Shown: positions 34,063 through 42,105 of the stretch, one piece after another
Layout of the letters: each line of letters begins with the position of its first letter
How positions within the stretch are numbered: position 1 is the first letter of the stretch
Assembly: GCF_003994255.1 (NCBI RefSeq)
Contig: NZ_ML133857.1
Coordinates: forward strand, 124,001 to 188,000
Reading direction: 5' to 3'
Length of the DNA: 64,000 bases
Origin: Brachybacterium paraconglomeratum
GTDB lineage: Bacteria > Actinomycetota > Actinomycetes > Actinomycetales > Dermabacteraceae
Notes under the pieces: generated by a model
Databases searched by the model: none
What the model saw: the letters and a program-made list of their open reading frames with translations, nothing else
Told to the model about the DNA's origin: nothing
Position numbers and translations under genes: made by a program

Positions 34063-34911
34063 ATGACCACCTCGCCCCGCATCGACTTCCACGACGGCCG
34101 CTCCATCCCGCAGCTCGGCTACGGCGTGTGGCAGGTCGAGAACGAGGTCGCCGCCGACGTCGTCGTCAAGGCCCTCGAGGCCGGCTACCGCCACGTCGAC
34201 ACCGCCCGCGGCTACAACAACGAGGCCGGCGTGGGCCAGGCTCTGAAGGCCGCCGGCCTCCCGCGCGACGAGGTCTTCGTGACCTCGAAGGTCCCCAACC
34301 AGGACCAGGGCCGCGACGCGACCCTGCGCTCCTTCGACGCGTCCATGGAGGACCTGGGCCTGGACGAGCTCGACCTCTACCTCATCCACTGGCCCGCCCC
34401 GTCCAAGGGCCTGGCCCTGGAGACCTGGAAGACCCTCGTGGAGCTCAAGGAGCAGGGTCGGATCCGCTCCATCGGCGTCTCGAACTTCCGCCGCGAGGAC
34501 CTCGAGACGATCGAGGCCGAGACCGGCGTGCTGCCCGTCCTGAACCAGATCGAGGTCCACCCGTACCTCGGCAACGCCGAGCTGCGCGCCTTCCACGCCG
34601 AGAAGGGCATCGTCACCGAGGCCTGGTCGCCGCTGGGCCAGGGCGGCGGCGAGCTCGAGGACCCCGTGGTCACCGCCGTCGCCGAGGCGCACGGCGTGAG
34701 CGCCGCCCAGGTGCTGCTCGCCTGGAACCTCGCGCTCGGTAACGTGGTGATCTCGAAGTCCGTCACCCCCGAGCGGATCGCCGCGAACCTCGCCTCCCTC
34801 GAGGTCACGCTCACCGACGACGAGCTCGCGAAGATCGCCGCGCTCGACAAGGGCGCCGCCGGCCGCCAGGGCCCGGACCCCGACACCTTCGCCGGTCACC
34901 AGGGCGCCTGA
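34063..34911 (+). CDS. Aldo/keto reductase
   Basis: This 282-residue enzyme has the full AKR tetrad: Asp46 and Tyr51 in VDTARGYNNE, Lys76 in TSKVP, and His109 in LIHWP. The NADPH-binding end VISKSVTPERIAANL lies near 230-245. The length equals the 2,5-diketo-D-gluconate reductase subgroup. It reduces aldehydes or ketones with NADPH; the substrate is not deducible. CTAGGAGCCCC precedes the ATG. A strong terminator follows. Confidence 0.9.
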   Translation: MTTSPRIDFHDGRSIPQLGYGVWQVENEVAADVVVKALEAGYRHVDTARGYNNEAGVGQALKAAGLPRDEVFVTSKVPNQDQGRDATLRSFDASMEDLGLDELDLYLIHWPAPSKGLALETWKTLVELKEQGRIRSIGVSNFRREDLETIEAETGVLPVLNQIEVHPYLGNAELRAFHAEKGIVTEAWSPLGQGGGELEDPVVTAVAEAHGVSAAQVLLAWNLALGNVVISKSVTPERIAANLASLEVTLTDDELAKIAALDKGAAGRQGPDPDTFAGHQGA

Positions 34912-34946
34912 GCCCCGGACCCACCTCCGCGGCCCCGCCGCACACC

Positions 34947-34988
34947 ACGACGCGCCGCGTCTCCCATCAGGGAGGCGCGGCGCGTCGT
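34947..34988 (+). terminator. Intrinsic terminator after the aldo/keto reductase
   Basis: A 19-bp stem (34947-34965 with 34970-34988, one G-T pair) closes an ATCA loop. It lies 35 bases after the reductase stop. It has no U-tract. Confidence 0.8.
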
Positions 34989-35139
34989 CGTGCGGGGAGG
35001 GCCCCGGCGAGGGCGGCTCCGCCGCCGGGGTGACGCCGTCCGTCGGCCGACCGTCGCCCTCGCCGTCAGGTCGATGCCCTCGCCTCGACGCCAGGCCGAC
35101 GCCCTCGCCGCCCGGCCGCCTCCACGAGCCCGACCGCGG

Positions 35140-35222
35140 AGCTTTTGCTGCCGTGAGGACTCTTGTGCGCCCCGACATGGGTCGTGGCGTCACAAAAGCT
35201 GAGGGCAGCGCAGTCGTAGGGT
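35140..35222 (+). promoter_or_regulatory. Inverted repeat and possible promoter upstream of ECF sigma factor
   Basis: AGCTTTTG (35140-35147) and CAAAAGCT (35193-35200) are perfect inverted 8-mers 45 bases apart in DNA otherwise poor in A and T runs. GTCACA (35189-35194) overlaps the second arm, and TAGGGT follows at 35217-35222. Either a regulator site or an autoregulated ECF promoter would fit; this is inference. Confidence 0.4.
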
Positions 35223-35265
35223 CGGGCTCTGACACACCGGCGCCGGTGCCGGACAGGAGGGGGAT

Positions 35266-35847
35266 GTGAGCACACCGCAGAGTCCCGATCCCGAGCAGCG
35301 ATTCACCGCCCTGTTCGACGGCACGTACGGCGACGTCCTCCGCTTCGTCCGCCGCCGACACGGGGACGAGGGTGCGGAGGACGTCGTCGCTGACGCCTTC
35401 CTGGTGGCCTGGCGCCGCTTCGAGGACCTGCCCGAGGATCCCGGCGACGCCCGGGCCTGGCTGTTCGGCATCGCCCGAGGGACGCTCGCCAACTCGCGGC
35501 GCGGAGTGCGTCGCCGCGATGCGCTCGGTGTGCGGCTCGCGGACCATGGCGCCCGAGCCGGGCAGGTGAACGACGATGCGGCGACGCTGCGGCTCGATGT
35601 CGGCCGCTCCTGGACGCACCTCACCGAGACGGAGCAGGAGGTCATCGCCCTCACCGTCCTCGACGGACTCACCTCGGCGCAATCCGCCCGGGTTCTCGGC
35701 GTCACGCCCGTCGCCTACAGGCTGCGGCTGTCCCGCGCCCGACGGCGGCTGCGTCGTCTGGTGGAGGACGGCCCGCCGCCCATCCCTCGCCCCGCCGCCG
35801 ACCGCACCGCACGCTCTGTCGAAACCACCTGGGAGGCGACCTCATGA
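35266..35847 (+). CDS. ECF-type RNA polymerase sigma factor
   Basis: This 193-residue protein has sigma region 2 (GDVLRFVRRRHGDEGAEDVV, then ADAFLVAWRRF) and region 4 (LTETEQEVIALTVLDGLTSA, then ARVLGVTPVAYRLRLSRARR), with no other domain, as in extracytoplasmic-function sigma factors. GTG at 35266 is chosen because GGAGGGGG is well placed; an ATG two bases earlier runs into a stop. It is coupled by ATGA to a membrane protein that may act as its anti-sigma factor. Confidence 0.85.
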   Translation: MSTPQSPDPEQRFTALFDGTYGDVLRFVRRRHGDEGAEDVVADAFLVAWRRFEDLPEDPGDARAWLFGIARGTLANSRRGVRRRDALGVRLADHGARAGQVNDDAATLRLDVGRSWTHLTETEQEVIALTVLDGLTSAQSARVLGVTPVAYRLRLSRARRRLRRLVEDGPPPIPRPAADRTARSVETTWEATS

Positions 35848-36680
35848 GGACCACGACGCTCGAGAACACCCTGCGGGACCTGGACCCCGCTCCGCCGACA
35901 GGTGAGGGGCGCCCGGCACGGGCCGATGCAGATCTCCACCGGATCCTCGCCACCCCGCGCGACGGCGGCGACCGCTCCGATCACCTGTCTGTCAGCGACC
36001 GTCCTGCCGTCGGCGCCCGCCCGCTCGTCGGCCGTCCTCGACGTGCGCGATGGCGCGCCGGGCTGGTCGCCGTCGCCGCGGCGACGCTGATCGTGACGAC
36101 GGGCGTGGTCGGAGTCGACATCCTGCGGCCCACCACGGCTTCCGCGACATGGACACCGGTCGGGGATGCCGTCCCCGCCGATGCCCCCGGAGCGCGGCAG
36201 TGCGTGCAGTGGTGGCAGGTCGAGTCCTCCGCGCTCCGACCGGTCCTGCAGGAGCGGCGCGGGGACACCACCCTGGTCCTCGGCGTCGACGACCAGGGCC
36301 GCGAGCTGCTGTGCACCGCGACCCTGACCGACGGGCAGGAGCCGACCGGAGGGATGACCTCGCTGACAGAGCCGGGTGCTGCGCCCCCGGCGGCCGGAGA
36401 CGTCGCCGTGACCGTCGTGATGACCACGTTTCAGGAGGCCATGCTGCAGAACGGGTGGCAGGCCGAAGGATCCACGGCTGTCGCCGGCGACGTCGGGGAG
36501 GACGTGACACGGGTGGTGCTCGAGACCGGCGCAGGGCCGGTCGAGGCGAGTCTCGCCGAGGGCCGCTTCGCTGCCTGGTGGCCGATCGAGGACGACTCCG
36601 ACCCCCACCCCGAGGTGCGTGCGCAGATCACCACCGCCGACGGGGAGACCCGGACCGTGACGCTGCGCGAGCGGGGCTGA
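35844..36680 (+). CDS. Membrane protein paired with ECF sigma factor (possible anti-sigma factor)
   Basis: This 278-residue protein has an N-terminal cytoplasmic segment (1-70), one transmembrane helix (about 72-94, GLVAVAAATLIVTTGVVGV) and an extracellular domain with Trp-rich QCVQWWQVESS and WWPIEDDSD. Its position after an ECF sigma gene, with an ATGA overlap, matches actinobacterial sigma/anti-sigma pairs of the CU044_5270 type. No zinc-binding HxxxCxxC motif is present, so it is not a ZAS-type anti-sigma factor. The binding role is inference. Confidence 0.65.
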   Translation: MRTTTLENTLRDLDPAPPTGEGRPARADADLHRILATPRDGGDRSDHLSVSDRPAVGARPLVGRPRRARWRAGLVAVAAATLIVTTGVVGVDILRPTTASATWTPVGDAVPADAPGARQCVQWWQVESSALRPVLQERRGDTTLVLGVDDQGRELLCTATLTDGQEPTGGMTSLTEPGAAPPAAGDVAVTVVMTTFQEAMLQNGWQAEGSTAVAGDVGEDVTRVVLETGAGPVEASLAEGRFAAWWPIEDDSDPHPEVRAQITTADGETRTVTLRERG

Positions 36681-36705
36681 CCCGGCGGGGCCGTAGAGTC
36701 GGGGC

Positions 36706-37497
36706 ATGCCGCTGCCCACCGCCGCCGCCCCGACCGAGGTGCGTCTCGCGCACTGCCTGCTCGACGCCGACGGCGCCGTGCTCTCCGCCTCCCGTGCCGA
36801 CGAGCCGTTCTACGCCGCGAGCACCATCAAGCTGCACGTGCTCCTGGCCGTGCTGCGCGCCGCCGAGCAGGGCGAGCTCGACCTCGAGACGGAGCTGGCC
36901 GCGACGTGCACCTTCACCGGCGCCGATGGGGAGGAGTTCATCCTGTCCGGCGACCACCTCGATCCCACCCACCCCGAGCCCGGCACCCCGATCGCGCTCC
37001 GGGCTCTCGCGACGAGGATGATCGACCGCTCCAGCAACGAGGCGACCGACCAGCTGCTCGAGCTCGTCGGCCTCGATGCCATCGCGGCGATCGTCGGTGA
37101 GCTGGGGCTCGGGGCGACCCGGGTCGAGAGGCTGATCGGGGACGCCGCGGCACTCGAGCGCGGCCTGACCAACGAGACCTCCGCCGCGGACCTCGCCCGC
37201 ACCATGCACCACCTCGTCGCCGGCCCCGGCCTCGCAGGCGACTCCCACGAGCTCGCCCTCGCGGCGCTGCACGCGCAGACGATCCCGATCATCGCCACGG
37301 TGCTGCGCGACGGCGTCCGATGGGGGTCGAAGTCCGGGTGGGTCGACGGGTACCGGCACGACGTCGCCTACGTCGAGGATCCCGCCGGGGCCGGGCGCCG
37401 GATCCTCGCGGTGATGACCGCGGGACTCGCGGAGGACGAGGCCGATGCGCGGATCACCGCACTCGCCGCGGAGCTCCTGCCCGGGCTCACCGCCTGA
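36706..37497 (+). CDS. Serine hydrolase, class A beta-lactamase-like
   Basis: This 263-residue protein has the penicilloyl-serine transferase motifs: SxxK at Ser39-Lys42 (AASTIKLHV), SSN at 109-111 (DRSSNEATDQ) and KSG near 209 (GSKSGWVDG). The usual class A Glu166 omega loop is not obvious; TNETSAADLARTM contains the nearest acidic residue. No signal peptide is visible, which is unusual for a beta-lactamase and suggests a cytoplasmic peptidase or esterase. Resistance cannot be inferred. It lies 25 bases after the putative anti-sigma gene. Confidence 0.78.
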   Translation: MPLPTAAAPTEVRLAHCLLDADGAVLSASRADEPFYAASTIKLHVLLAVLRAAEQGELDLETELAATCTFTGADGEEFILSGDHLDPTHPEPGTPIALRALATRMIDRSSNEATDQLLELVGLDAIAAIVGELGLGATRVERLIGDAAALERGLTNETSAADLARTMHHLVAGPGLAGDSHELALAALHAQTIPIIATVLRDGVRWGSKSGWVDGYRHDVAYVEDPAGAGRRILAVMTAGLAEDEADARITALAAELLPGLTA

Positions 37498-37507
37498 GCG
37501 AGGAGCC

Positions 37508-37972
37508 TCAGCGCGCGCGACGGGCCGCGGCGATGTCCGCGAGATCCTGCGCCATCGTCGGCTTCGAGGCGGCGAGCCCGAAGCGGGCCGAGGCGCCGTC
37601 GACCAGGGCTCGCGGCCCGCGCCGCAGCGGCAGCTCGGCGACGCTCTCGAGGCGCAGCTCGGTGTCCCCGTCCACGAGCTCCCGCAGCGTGAACACGGTG
37701 CGATAGCCGATCTCGCCCACCCCGGAGCGGATCACCGTGCGCTGCAGCGGCTCGGCCTCGACGACCTCGAGCTCCATCGTCCCGGTCATCCCCAGCATCG
37801 AGCGCGTCTCCCGCCAGCGGGTGCCCTCGGCGTAGGGACCGCCCGTGAGGATCTCGACCTCCTCCACCCCGGTGAGCACCTGCGGGGTCCCGGCGATGTC
37901 GGTGAGCACCTCCCAGACGGCCGCGGGCGGGGCGTCGACGGTGTGGACGAGCAGGAAACGAGGGGCGGTCAT
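37508..37972 (-). CDS. SRPBCC family protein
   Basis: This 154-residue protein has the START-like ligand-binding fold of polyketide cyclase/dehydrase type: VDAPPAAVWEVLTDIAGTPQ at the start, the strand WRETRSMLGMTGTMELEVVE, and a C-terminal helix LVDGASARFGLAASKPTMAQ. The ligand is unknown. It is on the minus strand after the murein-peptide operon but separated by a hairpin terminator, so it likely has its own promoter. Confidence 0.82.
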   Translation of the reverse strand: MTAPRFLLVHTVDAPPAAVWEVLTDIAGTPQVLTGVEEVEILTGGPYAEGTRWRETRSMLGMTGTMELEVVEAEPLQRTVIRSGVGEIGYRTVFTLRELVDGDTELRLESVAELPLRRGPRALVDGASARFGLAASKPTMAQDLADIAAARRAR

Positions 37973-37985
37973 GGCCCCGAGGGCA

Positions 37986-38033
37986 GGCCGCGCGCCGCCC
38001 GACGGGACGGAGCGTCCGACGGGCGGCGCGGCC
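37986..38033 (-). terminator. Intrinsic terminator after the NlpC/P60 gene
   Basis: A GC-rich stem of about 14 bp with a small bulge (outer arms at 37986-38001 and 38020-38033, inner GGACG/CGTCC) lies ten bases beyond the stop of the NlpC/P60 gene on the minus strand. Confidence 0.65.
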
Positions 38034-38042
38034 GCACGCGGC

Positions 38043-39131
38043 TCAGGCGTCGATCACGCGACGCGCCCCGGCGTACTCCCCGGTCGGGTCGTACTCGGTC
38101 AGCGACATGATCTCCACGCTGCGCGCCGCGTTCGGGGCCTGCATGATCAGGTCGTCCCCGAGGTACAGGGCGACGTGGCGGATCGAGTCGCCGCCCGGCT
38201 CCGTCGCGAAGAACACCAGGTCGCCGCGGCGCAGGTCCTCCCGCGCCACCTCCGCGAGACCGGAGTGGTTCATCTGGTCGCCGGCATCGCGGGCGATCCG
38301 GAGGCCGTGGTGATGGAAGAGCGTGTACGTGTACCCGGAGCAGTCGAAGCCCCAGGCGCTCACGCCCGCCCACAGATAGCGCAGGCCCAGGAAGCGCTCG
38401 CCGGTGGCGATCACGTCCTCGACCGTCGGGGTCGGCGGCTGCTCGCCCCGCGCCCGCACCGCCACGTCGCCGGAGGGCAGATAGGCCGGACCGGCACCGG
38501 GCACGGCGACCTTCACGGCCTTCGCGGTGCGGCCCAGAACAGGCAGGATCGTGTCGAAGGAGACGTCGATCCCGGGGTGGTTCCCGGACGGCGTCCCGGT
38601 GAGGGTGCTGGTCAGCGCGGTGACGGTCGCGGTCTGGGAGGTCTCGGCGCGGCGGGCGAAGCCCTCGTCGACCACGAGATGGGAGAGCGGCACCCAGCCG
38701 GGGTAGCCGCGCGGATCGCGCGGGGTGGACTGCGCGGTGACGACCACGTGCGCCCAGTCGCCGTCGATCTCGTCGACGATCACCTCGCTGCCGAGCACGG
38801 CCTGGCTCTCGAGCTCGCCCGTCAGCCAGCGCCGGGTCTCGGTGTCCTCCATGTTCGCGTTCCAGGCGTCGAGGTCGACGGGGGCCGACACCGCCGGGTC
38901 GTCGATCCCGGGCCGGTTCGTGCGCGGGTCGACCCACAGCGTCGTCGCGGAGACGGCGACGTGGGCGCGATCGCCCGGGGCGGGCGCCCTGCCGGCGGCG
39001 GGGCGCGGCGCGGGGGCGGCGGAGGCGGGACCGAGCGCGGCGAGGGAGGCGACGGCGAGGCCGGCGGTGCCGGTCGCGGCCAGGCGCAGCCCGTCGCGTC
39101 GCGTGAGGTCGGGGAATCGGCGGATGGTCAT
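38043..39131 (-). CDS. Secreted NlpC/P60 (C40) endopeptidase, YkfC-like
   Basis: This 362-residue protein has a Tat-like signal (TRRDGLRLAATGTAG, cut near ASA-AP at 38), two SH3-like regions (about 55-225) and a C-terminal NlpC/P60 domain with Cys264 (WGFDCSGYTY), a catalytic histidine in IRHVALYLGDD and a third residue near QAPNAAR. The layout is that of gamma-D-glutamyl-L-diamino-acid endopeptidases such as YkfC. Its neighbour is a dipeptide epimerase, as in Bacillus ykf, which supports a role in murein-peptide recycling. AAGGAGA precedes the ATG. Confidence 0.85.
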   Translation of the reverse strand: MTIRRFPDLTRRDGLRLAATGTAGLAVASLAALGPASAAPAPRPAAGRAPAPGDRAHVAVSATTLWVDPRTNRPGIDDPAVSAPVDLDAWNANMEDTETRRWLTGELESQAVLGSEVIVDEIDGDWAHVVVTAQSTPRDPRGYPGWVPLSHLVVDEGFARRAETSQTATVTALTSTLTGTPSGNHPGIDVSFDTILPVLGRTAKAVKVAVPGAGPAYLPSGDVAVRARGEQPPTPTVEDVIATGERFLGLRYLWAGVSAWGFDCSGYTYTLFHHHGLRIARDAGDQMNHSGLAEVAREDLRRGDLVFFATEPGGDSIRHVALYLGDDLIMQAPNAARSVEIMSLTEYDPTGEYAGARRVIDA

Positions 39132-39213
39132 GGCATCTCCTTCAGGGGGTCGGCGCCGGGGCGCCGACGGGGGAGGGGCGTGAGGGATCGGGGGCGGTCG
39201 GACAGCTGGCTGC

Positions 39214-40341
39214 TCACCGACCACCTCCCTCGGCATCCACGTCGGGGCGGAGCAGCTCGAGCCCGAGGCCGGGCCCGCCGGAAAGGCGCAGCACGCCGCG
39301 CTCCTGGACGATCCCGCCGCGGGGCAGCGCGGAGGCGAACCAGGCCGGCGGGTCCAGGTCGATCATCGTGATCGCCGGGTGCGCGAGCGCGAGGTGCGCG
39401 GCGGCCGTGATCGAGATGCGCGGCTCCATCATGGCCCCCAGCATGCAGTCGATCCCGGCCCGACGTGCCGCCTCGGCGACCTCGATCGCGCCGCGCAGCC
39501 CGCCGGTCTTGGCGAGCTTGATGTTCAGCAGGTCGCAGGCCCGCGCCTCGATGAGCCGGTGCGCATCGACCGCCGACCACACGGCCTCGTCGGCCATGAT
39601 CGGCAGGGACACGGCGGCGGTGACGCGGGCGAGGCCCTCCACGTCACCGGCCGCGACGGGCTGCTCGACGAGCTCGACGGGCAGGCCGTCCGCCTCGAAC
39701 CCGGTGATGATCTCGACCGCCTGCTCGGGCAGCCAGCCCTGGTTCGCATCCAACCGCAGCCGCGCCGACGGGGCCGCCTCGACGACCGCGGCGAGCCGCT
39801 CCCGGTCCTCGGCGATGTCGTGGCCGAGCTTGATCTTCAGGATCTCGTGCCCGGCCGCGACGGCCTCCCGCGCCCGCTCCGCCATGGTCGCCGGCTCCTC
39901 GAGGGAGACGGTCATGTCGTTGCGCATCGTCGACACGGCGCTGCCGCCCAGCAGCTCCACGAGCGGCCGCCCCGCCGCGCGGGCCCAGGCATCGTGGAGG
40001 GCCACCTCGAGCGCCGCCTTCGCGCTCGTCGCCCCGGGCATGGCCGCCGCGATCCGGGCGGAGAGCTCGCCGATCGTGCCCCGCGCGCCGCGCAGCGCGG
40101 CGCCGAGCGGCCCGTCGAGCGCGGCGAGGATGCTGGCGGCGTCCTCGCCGGTGACCGCGACGGTCTCCGCAGCCGAGCCCTGCCCGACCGCGCCGCCGGC
40201 GAGCTCCACCTCGGCGACCACGTACTCGACCGCCTCGGTGCGGCGGGCCGCCGTGACGAAGGGATGGCGCAGCGGCGCGCGGTGGCGGTGGCGGCGCACC
40301 GCCGCCACCTCGAGCACCGCCTGCTCAGCGCTCTGCTCCAT
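39214..40341 (-). CDS. L-Ala-D/L-Glu (dipeptide) epimerase
   Basis: This 375-residue enolase-superfamily enzyme has the lysine pair at 169/171 (ILKIKLG), metal ligands Asp198 (LRLDANQGW), Glu226 and Asp251 (ADEAVW), and a second-side lysine at 275 or 278 (NIKLAKTGG). The C-terminal MIDLDPP (DLD at 328-330) is the signature that binds the amino group of the dipeptide in Ala-Glu epimerases. It converts L-Ala-D-Glu from peptidoglycan to L-Ala-L-Glu. ATG at 40341 is assigned; a GTG at 40356 would overlap the DUF819 stop (GTGA) and is also plausible. Confidence 0.87.
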   Translation of the reverse strand: MEQSAEQAVLEVAAVRRHRHRAPLRHPFVTAARRTEAVEYVVAEVELAGGAVGQGSAAETVAVTGEDAASILAALDGPLGAALRGARGTIGELSARIAAAMPGATSAKAALEVALHDAWARAAGRPLVELLGGSAVSTMRNDMTVSLEEPATMAERAREAVAAGHEILKIKLGHDIAEDRERLAAVVEAAPSARLRLDANQGWLPEQAVEIITGFEADGLPVELVEQPVAAGDVEGLARVTAAVSLPIMADEAVWSAVDAHRLIEARACDLLNIKLAKTGGLRGAIEVAEAARRAGIDCMLGAMMEPRISITAAAHLALAHPAITMIDLDPPAWFASALPRGGIVQERGVLRLSGGPGLGLELLRPDVDAEGGGR

Positions 40342-40352
40342 GATCCCGCCGC

Positions 40353-41504
40353 TCACAGCGCCGACATGATCTGCGCGGCGGCGAGGCCGAGGAAGGTGCC
40401 CAGGAACGAGCCCATCAGCGCCATCAGCACGCCGACCGGCACGAGCTGGCGGTTGAAGGCGCTGGCCACGACCGGCGCAGAGGCGATCCCGCCGATGTTC
40501 GCGGTCGAGGAGACCGCGATCGAGAACAGGTCGGTGCGGGTGAGCTTGGCGTAGACGACCATGATCGCCAGGTGCACGAGCACCACCAGGAGACCGATCA
40601 GCAGGTACAGCGGCGCCTGCGTGAGCGCGGAGAAGTCGGAGCCCGCGGCGATCTGGCCGATCACGATGAACAGCATCAGCGTCGCGATCTCGGTGGAGCC
40701 GCCGATCCGTCCCAGCGGCGTCTGGGCGATCACGAGGCCGAGCACGGAGACGATGACGATGGTCCAGGTGGTCCCGTTGACGACGTCGCCCAGCTCCGGG
40801 AGGAGGCCGCCGACCCAGATCGCGAGGGTCGAGACGAAGATCGAGCCGAAGACGACGGTCGCGAGGGACTGGACGGTGATCGGCGCCTCCTCCGTCTCGA
40901 AGTCGTCGCCGTGGTCGATCAGATGCGTCGAGCGGGCCTTCGTGAAGCGGTCGAAGCGGCCGGAGATCGCGACGGAGGAGAAGGCGACGGTGAGCCAGAT
41001 CGAGTAGATGAGCGTGTCGGTGATCAGGGCGTAGCCGAAGATGTTCTCCGGCGCCTGGAGGATGTCCTGCACCGCGACCATGTTCGCGCTGCCGCCGGTC
41101 CAGGAGGCCAGCAGTGCGCCGAGCACCTTCCACGCCTCCGGGTGCAGGGCGCTCTGGAAGGCGAGGAACACGCCCACCATCGCCACGAACAGGGAGGCGG
41201 CGGAGACGGCGTAGGTCAGCAGCAGCCGCGGGCCGAGCTTGATGATGCGGCGCAGGTCGCAGCCGAACAGGAACAGGAGGATCATCGCCGGCAGGACGAC
41301 GTCCTTCACGGCGGCGATGGGGGCGCGGGTCGCATCGTCCTGCCCGAACACCCCCGCGGAGTTCAGGGCGGCGCACAGCAGGTACATCAGCACCATGCCG
41401 GGCACGTACTTGAACAGCTTCCAGCCGGTGGTGCGCTCGAGCACGATCAGCGCGCACGAGAGCGCCAGCAGGACGCCGAGCATCAGCAGTCCGTCGGTGA
41501 TCAC
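40353..41504 (-). CDS. DUF819 family membrane transporter, probable murein-peptide carrier
   Basis: This 383-residue protein has about ten transmembrane helices. AMILLFLFGCDLRRIIKLGPR, LLASWTGGSANMVAVQDIL and SSTANIGGIASAPVVASAF match the DUF819 family. Its position ahead of a dipeptide epimerase and a murein endopeptidase suggests it imports peptidoglycan peptides, which is inference. GTG at 41504 is preceded by GAGGAGACCCC. It follows a strong terminator on the same strand, so it should have its own promoter in the 41505-41560 stretch. Confidence 0.83.
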   Translation of the reverse strand: MITDGLLMLGVLLALSCALIVLERTTGWKLFKYVPGMVLMYLLCAALNSAGVFGQDDATRAPIAAVKDVVLPAMILLFLFGCDLRRIIKLGPRLLLTYAVSAASLFVAMVGVFLAFQSALHPEAWKVLGALLASWTGGSANMVAVQDILQAPENIFGYALITDTLIYSIWLTVAFSSVAISGRFDRFTKARSTHLIDHGDDFETEEAPITVQSLATVVFGSIFVSTLAIWVGGLLPELGDVVNGTTWTIVIVSVLGLVIAQTPLGRIGGSTEIATLMLFIVIGQIAAGSDFSALTQAPLYLLIGLLVVLVHLAIMVVYAKLTRTDLFSIAVSSTANIGGIASAPVVASAFNRQLVPVGVLMALMGSFLGTFLGLAAAQIMSAL

Positions 41505-41561
41505 GGGGTCTCCTCGGTGAGTGGGGAAGGGGTGCGGCCGTGCCCCCGGCGGCTGCGGGGA

Positions 41562-41622
41562 CAAAAAAATCGGAAGCACCGGGAACCGGCGCCTCGGGCG
41601 AGGCGCGGTGCGGTGCTTCCGA
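41562..41622 (-). terminator. Strong intrinsic terminator with U-tract
   Basis: On the minus strand, an 11-bp outer stem CGGAAGCACCG (41611-41621 read in reverse, pairing with 41571-41581) encloses a second GGCGCCTCG/CGAGGC hairpin and is followed at once by ATTTTTTT (41563-41570). This is the only terminator in the window with a run of seven T. It lies between DUF3870 and DUF819. Confidence 0.85.
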
Positions 41623-41670
41623 CGGGATCCGGTTCGGTGAGGTTCCGGGCGGACGGCTGCGTGTATGCGG

Positions 41671-41997
41671 TTATGACTCCTGGTCGGGGAGGGCCGACAG
41701 GTCGCGGTACTTCGCGGCGGCGCTGCGCACGGCGGCGGCGAGAGCCTTCTGCGAGGACCCGTGGTACCTGTCGGTGATCGACTCCACCAGGGCGTCCTCC
41801 TCGAGCAGGGATCGACCGACCACCAGCTCGCGGACGAAGTCGACCGTGAGCGTCAGCGTGGCGGTGCAGTCGGCTGCCTGGATGACGTGGGTCTCAGTAT
41901 CGACGACGAGGCCGACGAAGAACAATCCCCACTGCGTCGTGATCGGATTGTTGCTCGGGGACTTCGCCTCGCCCGTGAGGTAGATCGTGCGGGTCAT
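41671..41997 (-). CDS. DUF3870 family protein
   Basis: This 108-residue protein matches the DUF3870 pattern: MTRTIYLTGEAKSPSNNPIT, FFVGLVVDTETHVI with ADCTATLTLT, FVRELVVGRSL and ITDRYHGSSQKALAAAV. It is cytoplasmic with no known activity. It is on the same strand as the murein-peptide operon but is separated from it by the strong terminator at 41562-41622. A functional link to the operon is possible but unproven. Confidence 0.8.
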   Translation of the reverse strand: MTRTIYLTGEAKSPSNNPITTQWGLFFVGLVVDTETHVIQAADCTATLTLTVDFVRELVVGRSLLEEDALVESITDRYHGSSQKALAAAVRSAAAKYRDLSALPDQES

Positions 41998-42047
41998 CCG
42001 GTGATCCTATGCGGGGTCCAGGAGGGCGGACGAGGTGGTCTCGACGC

Positions 42048-42086
42048 TGCGGCCCCGGACCGGGCGGTGCCCGGCCCGGGGCCGCA
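42048..42086 (-). terminator. Intrinsic terminator after the secreted repeat protein
   Basis: A GC-rich stem (11 bp plus 5 bp, interrupted by an A-C mismatch; 42048-42064 with 42070-42086) lies 20 bases downstream of the minus-strand gene at 42106. Confidence 0.65.
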
Positions 42087-42105
42087 GGTCGTGGGAGGGA
42101 GGAGG

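Larger units (their letters stand above)
34912..35265. other. Intergenic region with terminator and long-range inverted repeat
   Basis: This 354-base stretch contains no gene. It holds the aldo/keto reductase terminator (34947-34988), a repetitive CCCTCGCC-rich stretch (35050-35110), and an inverted repeat AGCTTTTG (35140-35147)/CAAAAGCT (35193-35200), with TAGGGT at 35217-35222 as a possible -10 for the ECF sigma gene. Confidence 0.55.
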
